From positions 1-26,326 of the forward strand of contig USHA01000023.1 in NCBI GenBank assembly GCA_900554325.1: a DNA stretch of 26,326 nucleotides. The letters run 5' to 3'. Source of the DNA: an uncultured Collinsella sp. (lineage in GTDB: Bacteria > Actinomycetota > Coriobacteriia > Coriobacteriales > Coriobacteriaceae). Positions 1 to 6,846 of this stretch are shown here, in pieces. The notes under the pieces are model-generated. The model made no database searches and was not told where the DNA came from. It saw nothing but the letters and a program-made list of their open reading frames with translations. Every line of letters begins with the position of its first letter. Within the stretch, counting starts at the first letter, position 1. Both the position numbers and the translations under genes were made by a program.

Positions 1-228
1 GATTCGGTCGCACGGAGAGCATTTTCCAGTTGACAAAACTATAGGAACACCCCCCGCGGGGAAATTGGTGACGCGGGTGTCGACGGCGCTGAGCGCTCCG
101 TGTTTTGGTATGTGGATATGGCAGCCATCAACCTTTCTCGGCATGTGAAACTCTAGGCACATATGAGCATACCTGAGCGACGCAACACATGCGCTCCATC
201 TATCCCAACAAGCTCCAGCGGTACCCGC
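1..228. other. Gene-free left edge of the window
   Basis: I see no convincing coding region here. The stretch holds a 10-bp imperfect inverted repeat (11-20 with 93-102), a GC-rich palindrome near 50-62, and the first copy of the 25-bp repeat at 63-87. It ends where the 17-bp direct repeats begin. Confidence 0.5.
63..87 (+). repeat. Left copy of 25-bp direct repeat bracketing the RM cassette
   Basis: These 25 bases recur exactly at 3106-3130 in the same orientation, and the flanking bases differ on both sides. The core GCGGGTGTCGACGG also occurs in the 3' half of the tRNA-Arg gene at 3196-3271, on the opposite strand. Exact direct repeats around a 3-kb defence cassette, with a piece of tRNA sequence inside, resemble attachment sites. 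No integrase gene lies between them, so this is inference. Confidence 0.5.
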
Positions 229-313
229 ACTTCCCATTTCGTGTAGAAAAGGGCCTGTATATACTTCCCATTTCGTGTATTGAATCAGGTAACCACACTT
301 CCCATTTCGTGTA
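229..313 (+). repeat. Three 17-bp direct repeats with exact 34-bp period
   Basis: The motif ACTTCCCATTTCGTGTA occurs three times without mismatch, at 229-245, 263-279 and 297-313. The two spacers are each 17 bp and unrelated to one another. The array ends 23 bp before the ATG of the truncated ATPase gene at 337. Fixed spacing and position suggest an iteron-like operator or promoter element for that gene. Three units and no cas genes argue against a CRISPR array. Confidence 0.85.
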
Positions 314-336
314 TACAGCAGCTAGATTGGGCAATC

Positions 337-495
337 ATGTCAGTATTCAGACGTACGGCCTACAATAAACTCCTCGATTGGAAAGCGAGCAATGGATCCC
401 GAGCCATCATGCTCGAGGGGGCCCGCCGCGTTGGAAAAAGCACCCTTGCCCAAGAGTTTGCGCAGTCCAAATACAAATCCCACCTCGTGATCGAC
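337..495 (+). pseudogene. 5' remnant of an AAA ATPase gene (truncated)
   Basis: About 53 residues from the ATG at 337 look like the start of an AAA_14/DUF4143-type ATPase. They include a Walker A motif, GARRVGKS, at residues 28-35, followed by the typical LVID strand. The similarity then stops. The frame stays open to 669 but runs through a terminator hairpin and antisense to the restriction endonuclease gene, so that tail is not believable protein. Complete family members are around 400-450 residues, as in the intact relative at 14379-15731. The break falls where the RM cassette's terminator begins, which suggests that the cassette replaced the rest of the gene. A short functional peptide is unlikely. 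Confidence 0.65.
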
Positions 496-510
496 GAATC
501 TGTTGCGAGT

Positions 511-545
511 GAAAAAAGAAGACCGGAGACTCAACTGGTCTCCGG
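511..545 (-). terminator. Intrinsic terminator of the RM operon
   Basis: An 8-bp perfect stem (523-530 with 538-545) has a 7-nt loop. On the minus strand it is followed by a T-rich run (520 down to 511). It lies about 30 bp after the stop codon of the endonuclease gene, as expected for its terminator. Confidence 0.8.
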
Positions 546-573
546 CCTCATTTCTAAAAAACGTCTCGTGGTT

Positions 574-1788
574 CTACTCGTGCTGTCGGGCTTCTACCAG
601 CCTGCAGAAGTCGTTGACGCTCATGAGCCATTCCCTTTGCGCGGGCGTGTAGGTTTCGAACAGCGATGAGGGCACAACGAGGCTGAGCCTGTCCTTAGCC
701 ATAGCTCGTGTGTAATCCTCACTTACGGCGGGCTCAAGTGTTACAAGATGCTTGTCCTCGATTCTGTCAGCCTCATCAAGCACCTGACGCCAACGCTCCT
801 TGATGGTTGTCTTGGCACCGAGCATCGTCAGTCGAGCGACAGGGAACTTGGGGTCGTGGTAATCGTCAATAGAGGGAAAGATGAAATCCGGCTTTGATTT
901 GCCCTCGGTGTATTTCTGCGCCGAGTAGCGTATGCCCCTAGCATCGAATAGCATCGAGAGTTGATTCTCGAACGCCGTCCCCGCACGGGACTTGCGGCGC
1001 TGGAAGGCCGACATAGTGGTGCGCAGCACGCCATCAACATCAAGCGCCGAGCCAAGGTATGGCGCGAGGTCGCGCTCCAAGAGATGCCGCTCGAAGACGC
1101 GGAACAGCATCTCTTCGCGTTCGTAACAAGCGACCAAGCAGCCATCCGGGTCGCCCGTCCAATCGAGCTTTCCAAGGGTGGAAGCTGAGTAGGCTGAGAA
1201 GTCTGCCCCTTTGGGGAAGGACTCGCCGAATTTCTCGATCATACCGTCGAGGAAGTTCTCCGCTGCGATCGGCATGCTAACTTCGATGCCGATGGACTCC
1301 AAAATCCTTGCGGCGATCGACGTGATGCGCGTATCCTCCCGAGCAGAGGGCGTAAAACCCTTCTCGCCAACCCCGTCGAGCGCGAAGAGCCAGCGAACTT
1401 GAGATTCCGCCGTACTCCCCGCTCGGGCAAATAGGATTACGACCTCCTTGGCTTCGTGTAGGGCCAAAACCATGAGGTCGCCCGGACGGGCCATGCCCAT
1501 GGCAGCATTATCGTTGTAGTAGAGCCTATACTCAGTTCTAGTTGGATGCTTCCTGCGGGCGTCGTACCAAGTGGTATAACCATGGTCGAATATAGGGTCT
1601 GCACCATCATCGAGATATGCGAAGGTAGTTCGCATCCCCTTTATGTCATCGTCTCCGAAAAGCGCGCGCAAAGGCCCCACGCCGTTGAATTCGTGCTGGT
1701 GGCTTTTATTGGCCCCCATGATGTCAACGCCCGCGAGGGTTTTCGCGACAGCACCGTCAAAATACGCGCCAAGTACTCCATAGTCCAT
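574..1788 (-). CDS. EcoRII-type type II restriction endonuclease
   Basis: This 404-residue protein resembles EcoRII. EcoRII has an N-terminal DNA-binding effector domain and a C-terminal PD-(D/E)XK nuclease domain. The C-terminal signature is clear: RKSRAGTAFENQL (265-277), KPDFIFPS with D301, LGAKTT with the putative catalytic K326, then ERWRQVLDEAD. The length matches EcoRII. By family precedent it would cut unmethylated CCWGG and may need two sites, with one bound as effector; the exact specificity is inferred. The start at 1788 is supported by GGAGG at 1798-1802, inside the end of the methylase gene. The two genes are separated by 1 bp, so translation is probably coupled and the methylase comes first. 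A terminator follows directly. Confidence 0.9.
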   Translation of the reverse strand: MDYGVLGAYFDGAVAKTLAGVDIMGANKSHQHEFNGVGPLRALFGDDDIKGMRTTFAYLDDGADPIFDHGYTTWYDARRKHPTRTEYRLYYNDNAAMGMARPGDLMVLALHEAKEVVILFARAGSTAESQVRWLFALDGVGEKGFTPSAREDTRITSIAARILESIGIEVSMPIAAENFLDGMIEKFGESFPKGADFSAYSASTLGKLDWTGDPDGCLVACYEREEMLFRVFERHLLERDLAPYLGSALDVDGVLRTTMSAFQRRKSRAGTAFENQLSMLFDARGIRYSAQKYTEGKSKPDFIFPSIDDYHDPKFPVARLTMLGAKTTIKERWRQVLDEADRIEDKHLVTLEPAVSEDYTRAMAKDRLSLVVPSSLFETYTPAQREWLMSVNDFCRLVEARQHE

Positions 1789-1789
1789 C

Positions 1790-2938
1790 CTAGAACACCT
1801 CCATCATCAACTTCGCGACCGAGCGCACGACCGGCACGGTCACGGAGTTGCCGAACTGCCTGTATGCCTGAGTATCCGACACCGGGATGATGAACTCATC
1901 GGGAAATCCTTGCAGGCGCGCGCATTCGCGGGGAGTGAGTTTACGAGGGTTTTTTCCTTCCTGCCCGACCAGAATCTCGCTGCCATCCTTGTGGTACCGG
2001 GCGGAAAGCGTCCTTGTCGTGTCCTCTGGGCCGACCATCGAGTATCCAAAGCCGTGGCCCGCCGCCTCATGCTTTTCGCGATAGGCGCGCAGATAGGCCC
2101 ATAGCTTATCCGAAATGGTGTAGCGTTCGTTTGGTTGCTCTTCGAGGATTTCCCCTAGCGTATGTCCCGGTCCCGGCACCTCAAGGTCATCCCACGAGAA
2201 GGGAACTTCCTCCCTGAACCCCACGATGTAGATGCGCTCCCTGTGCTGGCACGTCCAGTTTTTTGAATCAAGCACTTTCCAGAAAATATGGTATCCAAGG
2301 TCCTCCTCAAGCGTCTGTCGTATGACCTTGAAGGTCTTCCCGCCGTCGTGACTCGTAAGGTTCTTAACGTTCTCAAGCAAGAAGGCCTTCGGGCGCTTGT
2401 CGCGTATGATGCGAGCGACCTCGAAAAAGAGGGTTCCCTGCGTTTTATCCTCAAAGCCGGTGGGTCTCCCCAAAGATTGCTTCTTCGAAACGCCTGCAAG
2501 GGAGAATGGCTGACAAGGAAAGCCTGCGAGCAGGACATCGAAGTCCGGTATATCGTTTGATGCGACCTGACGGATGTCGCCCGCCGGGGTCTCTCCATAG
2601 TTCATCCGGTAGGTTTTCTGGGCGAACTTATCCCACTCGCAAGAGAAGACGCACCTACCGCCAAGCTCCTGGAACGGCATTCGTATACCGCCGATGCCCG
2701 CGAAGAGATCGCAGAAGGTAAAAGGCGCGTCGCTGCGCTCCCCTTGGTCAAATGGAGCCCCCGCATCGAGCGATGCGATAAAGGCGCATTCAGCCGCCGT
2801 TGGACTAGTATCCCCAGACTCCCAGCGCCGAACGGTGCGTTCGCCAGACGAGCCCATACCAAGGGCGGCGGCGAACTCCTTTTGGGTGAGGCCGAGATCA
2901 ATTCTCTTTTGCGCTATATCAGCTGCATTTAGTTGCAT
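1790..2938 (-). CDS. DNA (cytosine-5)-methyltransferase, EcoRII/Dcm-like, with N-terminal HTH
   Basis: This 382-residue protein transfers a methyl group from SAM to cytosine C5 and should protect the host from the adjacent EcoRII-like nuclease. The conserved C5-methylase motifs appear in order: FAGIGG (79-84), PCQPFS with catalytic C142, ENVKNL (189-194), QHRERIYIVGFR (231-242), RECARLQGFP (337-346) and QFGNSV (361-366). The target-recognition domain should lie roughly at 256-330. Residues 9-42 form a helix-turn-helix (LGLTQKEFAAALGM). In M.EcoRII and M.SsoII, N-terminal extensions of this kind repress their own promoter, so autoregulation is plausible here. The ribosome binding site before 2938 is weak. 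CCWGG specificity is inferred from the partner gene. Confidence 0.92.
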   Translation of the reverse strand: MQLNAADIAQKRIDLGLTQKEFAAALGMGSSGERTVRRWESGDTSPTAAECAFIASLDAGAPFDQGERSDAPFTFCDLFAGIGGIRMPFQELGGRCVFSCEWDKFAQKTYRMNYGETPAGDIRQVASNDIPDFDVLLAGFPCQPFSLAGVSKKQSLGRPTGFEDKTQGTLFFEVARIIRDKRPKAFLLENVKNLTSHDGGKTFKVIRQTLEEDLGYHIFWKVLDSKNWTCQHRERIYIVGFREEVPFSWDDLEVPGPGHTLGEILEEQPNERYTISDKLWAYLRAYREKHEAAGHGFGYSMVGPEDTTRTLSARYHKDGSEILVGQEGKNPRKLTPRECARLQGFPDEFIIPVSDTQAYRQFGNSVTVPVVRSVAKLMMEVF

Positions 2939-3105
2939 GGGACGCCTATCTTGGTTGAAAAACGGTCAAACTGTCCTGTATTTACCACAGCGTTAGTCTA
3001 TCACCCCGAGCGGACATGTCTTCCCCTTGCTTCAGTCCGCCTCTAAATCCCGTAGCATCAACTGGGCTTTAGGGCTTGGACACTCTACCGGAGGGCTCTA
3101 GACGC

Positions 3106-3130
3106 AATTGGTGACGCGGGTGTCGACGGC
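3106..3130 (+). repeat. Right copy of 25-bp direct repeat bracketing the RM cassette
   Basis: Identical to 63-87 and in the same orientation. Here the sequence continues rightward into a longer resemblance to the 3' half of tRNA-Arg (to about 3147), whereas the left copy diverges. This end therefore looks closer to an ancestral tRNA-derived attachment site. Confidence 0.5.
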
Positions 3131-3147
3131 CCGAATCCGCCGGCGGC
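3116..3147 (+). repeat. Fragment of tRNA-Arg 3' half, inverted relative to the tRNA gene
   Basis: On the plus strand this stretch matches, with a few changes, the anticodon-stem-to-T-arm part of the tRNA-Arg gene that lies on the minus strand at 3196-3271. The shared pieces are GCGGGTGTCGACGG and CGAATCCGCC. The two form an inverted repeat of about 30 bp with roughly 55 bp between them. It has no 5' half and is not a functional tRNA. Confidence 0.6.
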
Positions 3148-3195
3148 CCCCGCAAACCAGAAACGGCGCCGCTCCCGCGACGCCGTCATATTCCC

Positions 3196-3271
3196 TGGTG
3201 CCCCCGGGCGGATTCGAACCGTCGACACCCGCTTTAGGAGAGCGGTGCTCTATCCCCTGAGCTACGGAGGC
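3196..3271 (-). tRNA. tRNA-Arg (anticodon CCU)
   Basis: The 76 nt fold as a complete cloverleaf. The acceptor GCCTCCG pairs with CGGGGGC, the D stem is GCTC/GAGC, and the anticodon stem CCGCT/AGCGG encloses the loop CTCCTAA. The T loop is TTCGAAT and the 3' CCA is encoded. The anticodon CCU reads AGG, hence arginine. The T stem has one apparent A-C mismatch (positions 50 and 64). A TACACT -10-like box lies 11 bp upstream (3282-3287). Confidence 0.93.
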
Positions 3272-3330
3272 ATGTTGTACTAGTGTAGCAGATTTGCCCC
3301 TTGGCCATGTAGCGCATGGCCACTCATCAA

Positions 3331-3366
3331 GAAGGCTCTGCAGCGAATTATCGCCGTAGAGCCTTC
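3331..3366. other. Hairpin upstream of tRNA-Arg
   Basis: Nine perfect base pairs (3331-3339 with 3358-3366) enclose a second small stem (GCGA/TCGC). There is no T-run on either side, so I do not call it a terminator. An imperfect 15-bp inverted repeat follows at 3407-3421 with 3437-3451. Confidence 0.5.
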
Positions 3367-3499
3367 TCAATAACGGAAAATTATAACCCAGAATAACGCA
3401 AAATAATGGGATGGGGTTTCCTCTAACCACATGTAAGGGAAATTCCATCCCGGTATTCGGCTAAAAAATGGGACAAGCTTTCCCAACTGGCGCTCAAAA

Positions 3500-3545
3500 G
3501 GAAAATGCATCCCGGAATGAGAACGAATTCCGGGATGCATTTTCC
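3500..3545 (-). terminator. Terminator of the mannose PTS operon
   Basis: A perfect 19-bp inverted repeat (3500-3518 with 3527-3545) has an 8-nt loop. It is followed on the minus strand by CTTTTGAG. It sits 18 bp after the stop codon of the DUF956 gene, where the operon should end. Confidence 0.85.
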
Positions 3546-3563
3546 GCCATCTATCGCAGACGA

Positions 3564-3962
3564 CTAGTTGCCTTTGTGGAAGAGGTTTTTGATAACGGAG
3601 GGGATGCTCTTGGCGCCCTTGGCCGTCACATCGATAAAGTCGGGCGAACGCACGAGCTTATCCTCGTCGACGTACTTGCGGACCGCGCGCAACGTCTCTT
3701 TGTCATCGCGCGTCGAAAACGTAAAGTGGCCGGTATCCTTGGTGAAGATGGCAAAACGCGTAATCTTCTTGGTGCCGCGCAAGACCTCGGCGGCAATATA
3801 GTCGACCTCGTCCCACGGGATTTGAATATAATCCTCGGGATTGCGCTCGTTATAGTACTCAAACGCCTTATTGCCCACCATCACGTTACCGTGGCTGGTA
3901 AGCCCCATCAGGCAGGTTGCCGGCGTTGCCAGATCGACCGTGCTGTTCTGAGATTGCGCCAT
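3564..3962 (-). CDS. DUF956 family protein of the mannose PTS operon (ManO-like)
   Basis: A soluble protein of 132 residues from the chosen start. It matches the DUF956 family, which is found almost only at the end of mannose-class PTS operons, where it is sometimes called ManO. Recognisable stretches include GLTSHGNVMVGNKAFEYYNE and IPWDEVDYIAAEV. No catalytic residues are known for the family; a regulatory or accessory PTS role is inferred from context. The frame extends to 4013, but the ATG at 3962 has GGAGG about 10 bp upstream and gives the usual length. A terminator-like hairpin (3991-4026) separates it from the IID gene, so expression may be lower than that of the transporter. Confidence 0.85.
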   Translation of the reverse strand: MAQSQNSTVDLATPATCLMGLTSHGNVMVGNKAFEYYNERNPEDYIQIPWDEVDYIAAEVLRGTKKITRFAIFTKDTGHFTFSTRDDKETLRAVRKYVDEDKLVRSPDFIDVTAKGAKSIPSVIKNLFHKGN

Positions 3963-3982
3963 ACGCGCCTCGCCCTCCAATA

Positions 3983-4026
3983 AAAACAATCGGACCGCAT
4001 CCAGTGTACCCACCGGGTGCGGTCCG
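3983..4026 (-). terminator. Hairpin with T-run between the IID and DUF956 genes (attenuator)
   Basis: A 12-bp stem (3991-4002 with 4015-4026, one G-U pair) is followed on the minus strand by ATTGTTTTTA. It lies between the IID stop and the DUF956 ribosome binding site. It should end a fraction of transcripts and set a lower level for the last gene. Confidence 0.75.
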
Positions 4027-4082
4027 TTTCAATGGCTCAAAAGCCCTTGCCTAGCAATTCTCGGTCTTAAGCCGAAACGTGC

Positions 4083-5003
4083 TTACATGAAGCCGCAGAC
4101 GCGACCGATGATGCCGATGGCGAAGAGAGCCAGGATGATGACGATCGGGCTGACCTTCTTCTTGAGGAGCTTGCAGACCAGCAGGGTCAGGCACACGGCG
4201 GCAAGGCCGGGGATGAGCTGATCGAGGTTGGCCTGAAGCGTGGTGACCTTCACCTGATCAAGGGCGTTAGCACCGATGGAGTTATACATCGTCAGTGCTT
4301 CCTTGACACCCTCAGAACCAGAGGGCAGGTTAGCCCAGTCGATAAAGGCGCCAGCAGACTGCGTGACCTTGGAGACGACCGGGGTGAAGGAGATGGACAC
4401 CCAGCGCTCGACCAGGGCGCCGATGATGAACATACCCAGGATGGAAGCACCCTCGGTGACCTTGCCCATCAGACCGCCGGAGAGGTCCTTGGCGATGGAG
4501 GAGCCGACCTTGTAGCCAAACTCCTGCATGTACCACAGGAAGGCGTAACGGATGATGTTCCACGCGAAGAAGAACAGCAGCGGACCGGCGATGCTGCCGG
4601 ACAGGGCCAGGGAAGCGCCCAGAGCGCCCAGAATCGGGCGAAGGGTGAACCAGAAGGCGGGGTCGCCGACGCCGGCGAGCGGGCCCATCATACCGACCTT
4701 GACGCCCTGAATGGCGACGTCGTCGATCGGAGCACCGTTGGCGCGCTCCTCCTCGAGAGCGAGGGTGACGCCAATGACGGGGGCGGAAACATAGGGATGG
4801 GTGTTATAGAACTCCAGGTGGCGCTTAAGAGCGGCAATCTGGTCATCCTTGTTGGTGTAGAGCTTCTTGATCGCAGGGATCATTGCGAAGCACCAGCCGC
4901 CGTTCTGCATACGCTCGTAGTTCCACGAGCCCTGAAGGAACTGATGACGGAAGCAAACCTTCTTGCGGTCAGCCTTGGTGAGCTGAATCTTGTTCTCTGC
5001 CAT
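4083..5003 (-). CDS. manZ: PTS mannose-family transporter subunit IID
   Basis: Membrane subunit IID (306 residues) of a mannose-class phosphotransferase system. Together with IIC it forms the sugar channel; the phosphate comes from IIAB. Family features are visible: FRHQFLQGSWNYERMQNGG near the N-terminus, a PLAGVGDPAFWFTLRPILGA segment in the middle, and hydrophobic C-terminal segments ending in GFM. A GTG at 5012 is also in frame, but the ATG at 5003 has a GGAGGGGAG site at ideal spacing that overlaps the end of the IIC gene. Translation is therefore probably coupled. The substrate cannot be read from sequence alone; mannose, glucose, fructose and amino sugars are all possible for the class. 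Confidence 0.93.
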   Translation of the reverse strand: MAENKIQLTKADRKKVCFRHQFLQGSWNYERMQNGGWCFAMIPAIKKLYTNKDDQIAALKRHLEFYNTHPYVSAPVIGVTLALEEERANGAPIDDVAIQGVKVGMMGPLAGVGDPAFWFTLRPILGALGASLALSGSIAGPLLFFFAWNIIRYAFLWYMQEFGYKVGSSIAKDLSGGLMGKVTEGASILGMFIIGALVERWVSISFTPVVSKVTQSAGAFIDWANLPSGSEGVKEALTMYNSIGANALDQVKVTTLQANLDQLIPGLAAVCLTLLVCKLLKKKVSPIVIILALFAIGIIGRVCGFM

Positions 5004-5019
5004 ATGTATCACTCCCCTC

Positions 5020-5838
5020 CTACTCGTAATCGTTCAGAATGTCACCGAGCGGGTCACCGGAGCCGCCGCCCATGCCGCCACCCTGCTTGGCCAGATCCTT
5101 AAGGCCAAGGTAGATGAGGGCAAGGGAGATGCCGATGAGGCCAAGGGCGATCAGCGTGAGCTGAGGGATGGCAGCAAGGACAAAGCCGAGGATGAAGAAC
5201 GGCCAGGTCTCCTTGGTGGCCATCATGTTGATGACCATGGCGTAACCGACGGAAGCGACCATGCCGCCGCCGACAGCCATGCCGCCGGACAGCCAGTCGG
5301 GCATAGCGTTAAGCGCGTTGGTAACAGCCTCGGCCGGGATGATGCACAGAAGTACTGCCGGGATGGCGATACGAAGGCCCTGCATGAGGATGGCAGCGTA
5401 CTGCCAGCGCTCGATGCCGGAGAAGTCGCCCTTCTCGGCGCAACCGTCCATGGCGTGAGCGATAGCGGTGGCCAGGGTACGGCAGATCATGGTCAGGAAC
5501 AGGCCAGCGACCGACAGCGGGACGGCGACGGCGATGGCGGCGGTAACGGCCTTTGCCGAATCGGTGGCGCCACCGTTGAGGGCGAGCACCATGATGATCG
5601 AAGAAGCGACCGAGGCCAGAGCGGCGTCAGGCGCGACAGCGGCGCCAACGTTAGCCCAGCCAAGGGCCATCATCTGGAGCGAACCGCCCAGGAGGATGCC
5701 CTCCTGAAGGTGACCGGTTACGAGACCGATAAGCGTGCATGCCACGAGCGGCTGATGGAACTGGAACTCATCCAGAATGCCTTCCATACCGGCAAGCAAC
5801 GCGACAATCGCAACAAGCAGAATAGTGATTGCAGACAT
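5020..5838 (-). CDS. manY: PTS mannose-family transporter subunit IIC
   Basis: Integral membrane subunit IIC, 272 residues, close to the usual length of about 266. The hydrophobic N-terminus (ITILLVAIVALLAGMEGILD) and the segment ending GGSLQMMALGWANVGAAVAP are typical of ManY/AgaW-type proteins. The C-terminus ends in a glycine-rich tail (GGGMGGGSGDP) that is longer and more flexible than I expect for the family. The ATG at 5838 has AAGGAGGG upstream and follows the IIAB stop by 18 bp. It should bind and translocate the sugar together with IID. Confidence 0.93.
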   Translation of the reverse strand: MSAITILLVAIVALLAGMEGILDEFQFHQPLVACTLIGLVTGHLQEGILLGGSLQMMALGWANVGAAVAPDAALASVASSIIMVLALNGGATDSAKAVTAAIAVAVPLSVAGLFLTMICRTLATAIAHAMDGCAEKGDFSGIERWQYAAILMQGLRIAIPAVLLCIIPAEAVTNALNAMPDWLSGGMAVGGGMVASVGYAMVINMMATKETWPFFILGFVLAAIPQLTLIALGLIGISLALIYLGLKDLAKQGGGMGGGSGDPLGDILNDYE

Positions 5839-5856
5839 GTATCGGACCCTCCTTTA

Positions 5857-6846
5857 CTATGCTTGAGCGGCCAGTTCGGCCTTAGCTTTCTTCAACATGG
5901 CGTCGAGATCCTCGGAGGAATCCGAAGGAACCTTGCGGACCTCGAACTTGACGCCCTTGGCCTTGAGGGCCTCGAGAGTCTTGACGTCGTCATCGCCCAT
6001 AGCGACGGCGTTGGTGACGACGACCTTGCCCTTGGAGTGAGCCATGGAACCGATGTTGACTTCCTTGATGTCGACGCCGGCCTCGATGGCCTTGAGCAGA
6101 TCCTGCGGGTTCTCGAAGAGCAGCATGGCCTTGGTGTCACCAAAGCGCGTGTCCTTGACGACCTCGGCCATCTTCTTGATGGGCACGACGTTGGCATGGA
6201 CTCCCGGAGGGGCAGCCTGCTCGATCATGGTCTTGCGGAGCTCGTCGTGAGCAACGCCGTCGGAAACCACGATGATGCGGTTGGGGTTGATCTGCTTGGT
6301 CCACGTGGTGGCCACCTGACCATGAAGCAGACGGGTGTCGATACGGACGTGGGCAATCTTGATGTGCCCGTCGCCGATGACCGTTCCCGGAGGGATGGCG
6401 CCTGCAGGAGCAGCGGCGGCCGCAGCCGGCTTCTTCTCCTCGGGCTCCAGAGACTCGGGCTTGACACGCACGCCAGCCTTAGCCTCAGTCACGAGATGTT
6501 TTGCGATCGCATGTGCAGTGTTCTTTGCGTCAAAGCGCTGCGAATATGCCTCGATGAGCATAGGCAGGTTGACACCGGTGACGATAGCCCAGGAATCGTG
6601 GCCCTCGATGAGCCCGCTGATCTGGTTGAACGGCGTGCCGCCCCACAGATCAACGAGGAAGAGCACCTGCTCCTGGTCCTCGAAGGAAGCGACTGCTTCC
6701 TCGACCTTGGCACGGAAGTCGTCGGGGCCCATGCTCGGCTCGAGCGAGACCACGGCAACAGACGGCTGATCGCCAAAGACCATCGAGCCCGTCTGCTTGA
6801 TTCCAGCTGCCAAGTCCCCGTGGCTAGCAAGAACAATACTTACCAT
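5857..6846 (-). CDS. manX: PTS mannose-family fused IIAB component
   Basis: A cytoplasmic phosphotransfer protein of 329 residues. The IIA domain (about 1-125) has its phospho-accepting histidine H9 in VLASHGDLAAG. The IIB domain (about 160-329) has H175 in RIDTRLLHGQVAT. A flexible Pro/Ala-rich linker (EPEEKKPAAAAAAPAGAIPP, about 134-153) joins them. Phosphate passes from HPr to IIA, then IIB, then the incoming sugar. A GTG at 6849 is also possible, but the ATG at 6846 has GGAGG 7 bp upstream. It is the first gene of the operon, behind a long AT-rich leader with several palindromes. Confidence 0.94.
   Translation of the reverse strand: MVSIVLASHGDLAAGIKQTGSMVFGDQPSVAVVSLEPSMGPDDFRAKVEEAVASFEDQEQVLFLVDLWGGTPFNQISGLIEGHDSWAIVTGVNLPMLIEAYSQRFDAKNTAHAIAKHLVTEAKAGVRVKPESLEPEEKKPAAAAAAPAGAIPPGTVIGDGHIKIAHVRIDTRLLHGQVATTWTKQINPNRIIVVSDGVAHDELRKTMIEQAAPPGVHANVVPIKKMAEVVKDTRFGDTKAMLLFENPQDLLKAIEAGVDIKEVNIGSMAHSKGKVVVTNAVAMGDDDVKTLEALKAKGVKFEVRKVPSDSSEDLDAMLKKAKAELAAQA

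Larger units (their letters stand above)
2939..3195. other. Gene-free stretch between the methylase and the tRNA
   Basis: This stretch should contain the RM operon promoter, reading leftward, but I find no strong -35/-10 pair. It also holds the right copy of the 25-bp repeat (3106-3130) and the tRNA-like fragment (3116-3147). Apparent reading frames across the tRNA are spurious. Confidence 0.5.

Noticed and set aside
229..313. Mini CRISPR array (repeat-spacer-repeat-spacer-repeat)
   Set aside because: The repeats are only 17 bp, the spacers only 17 bp, there are three units, and no cas gene is present. The array sits at promoter distance from a gene.
3116..3160. A second tRNA or a tmRNA 3' end on the plus strand
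   Set aside because: No matching 5' half or acceptor partner is found upstream, so it cannot fold into a complete tRNA.
3098..3448. 116-residue minus-strand reading frame
   Set aside because: It reads through the tRNA-Arg gene and its flanks. Peptides of the GIEHRSPKAGVDGSNPPGGT kind are well-known false translations of tRNA.
3468..3983. 171-residue plus-strand reading frame
   Set aside because: It is antisense to the DUF956 gene and runs through the 19-bp terminator hairpin. The DUF956 frame has family similarity and a ribosome binding site.
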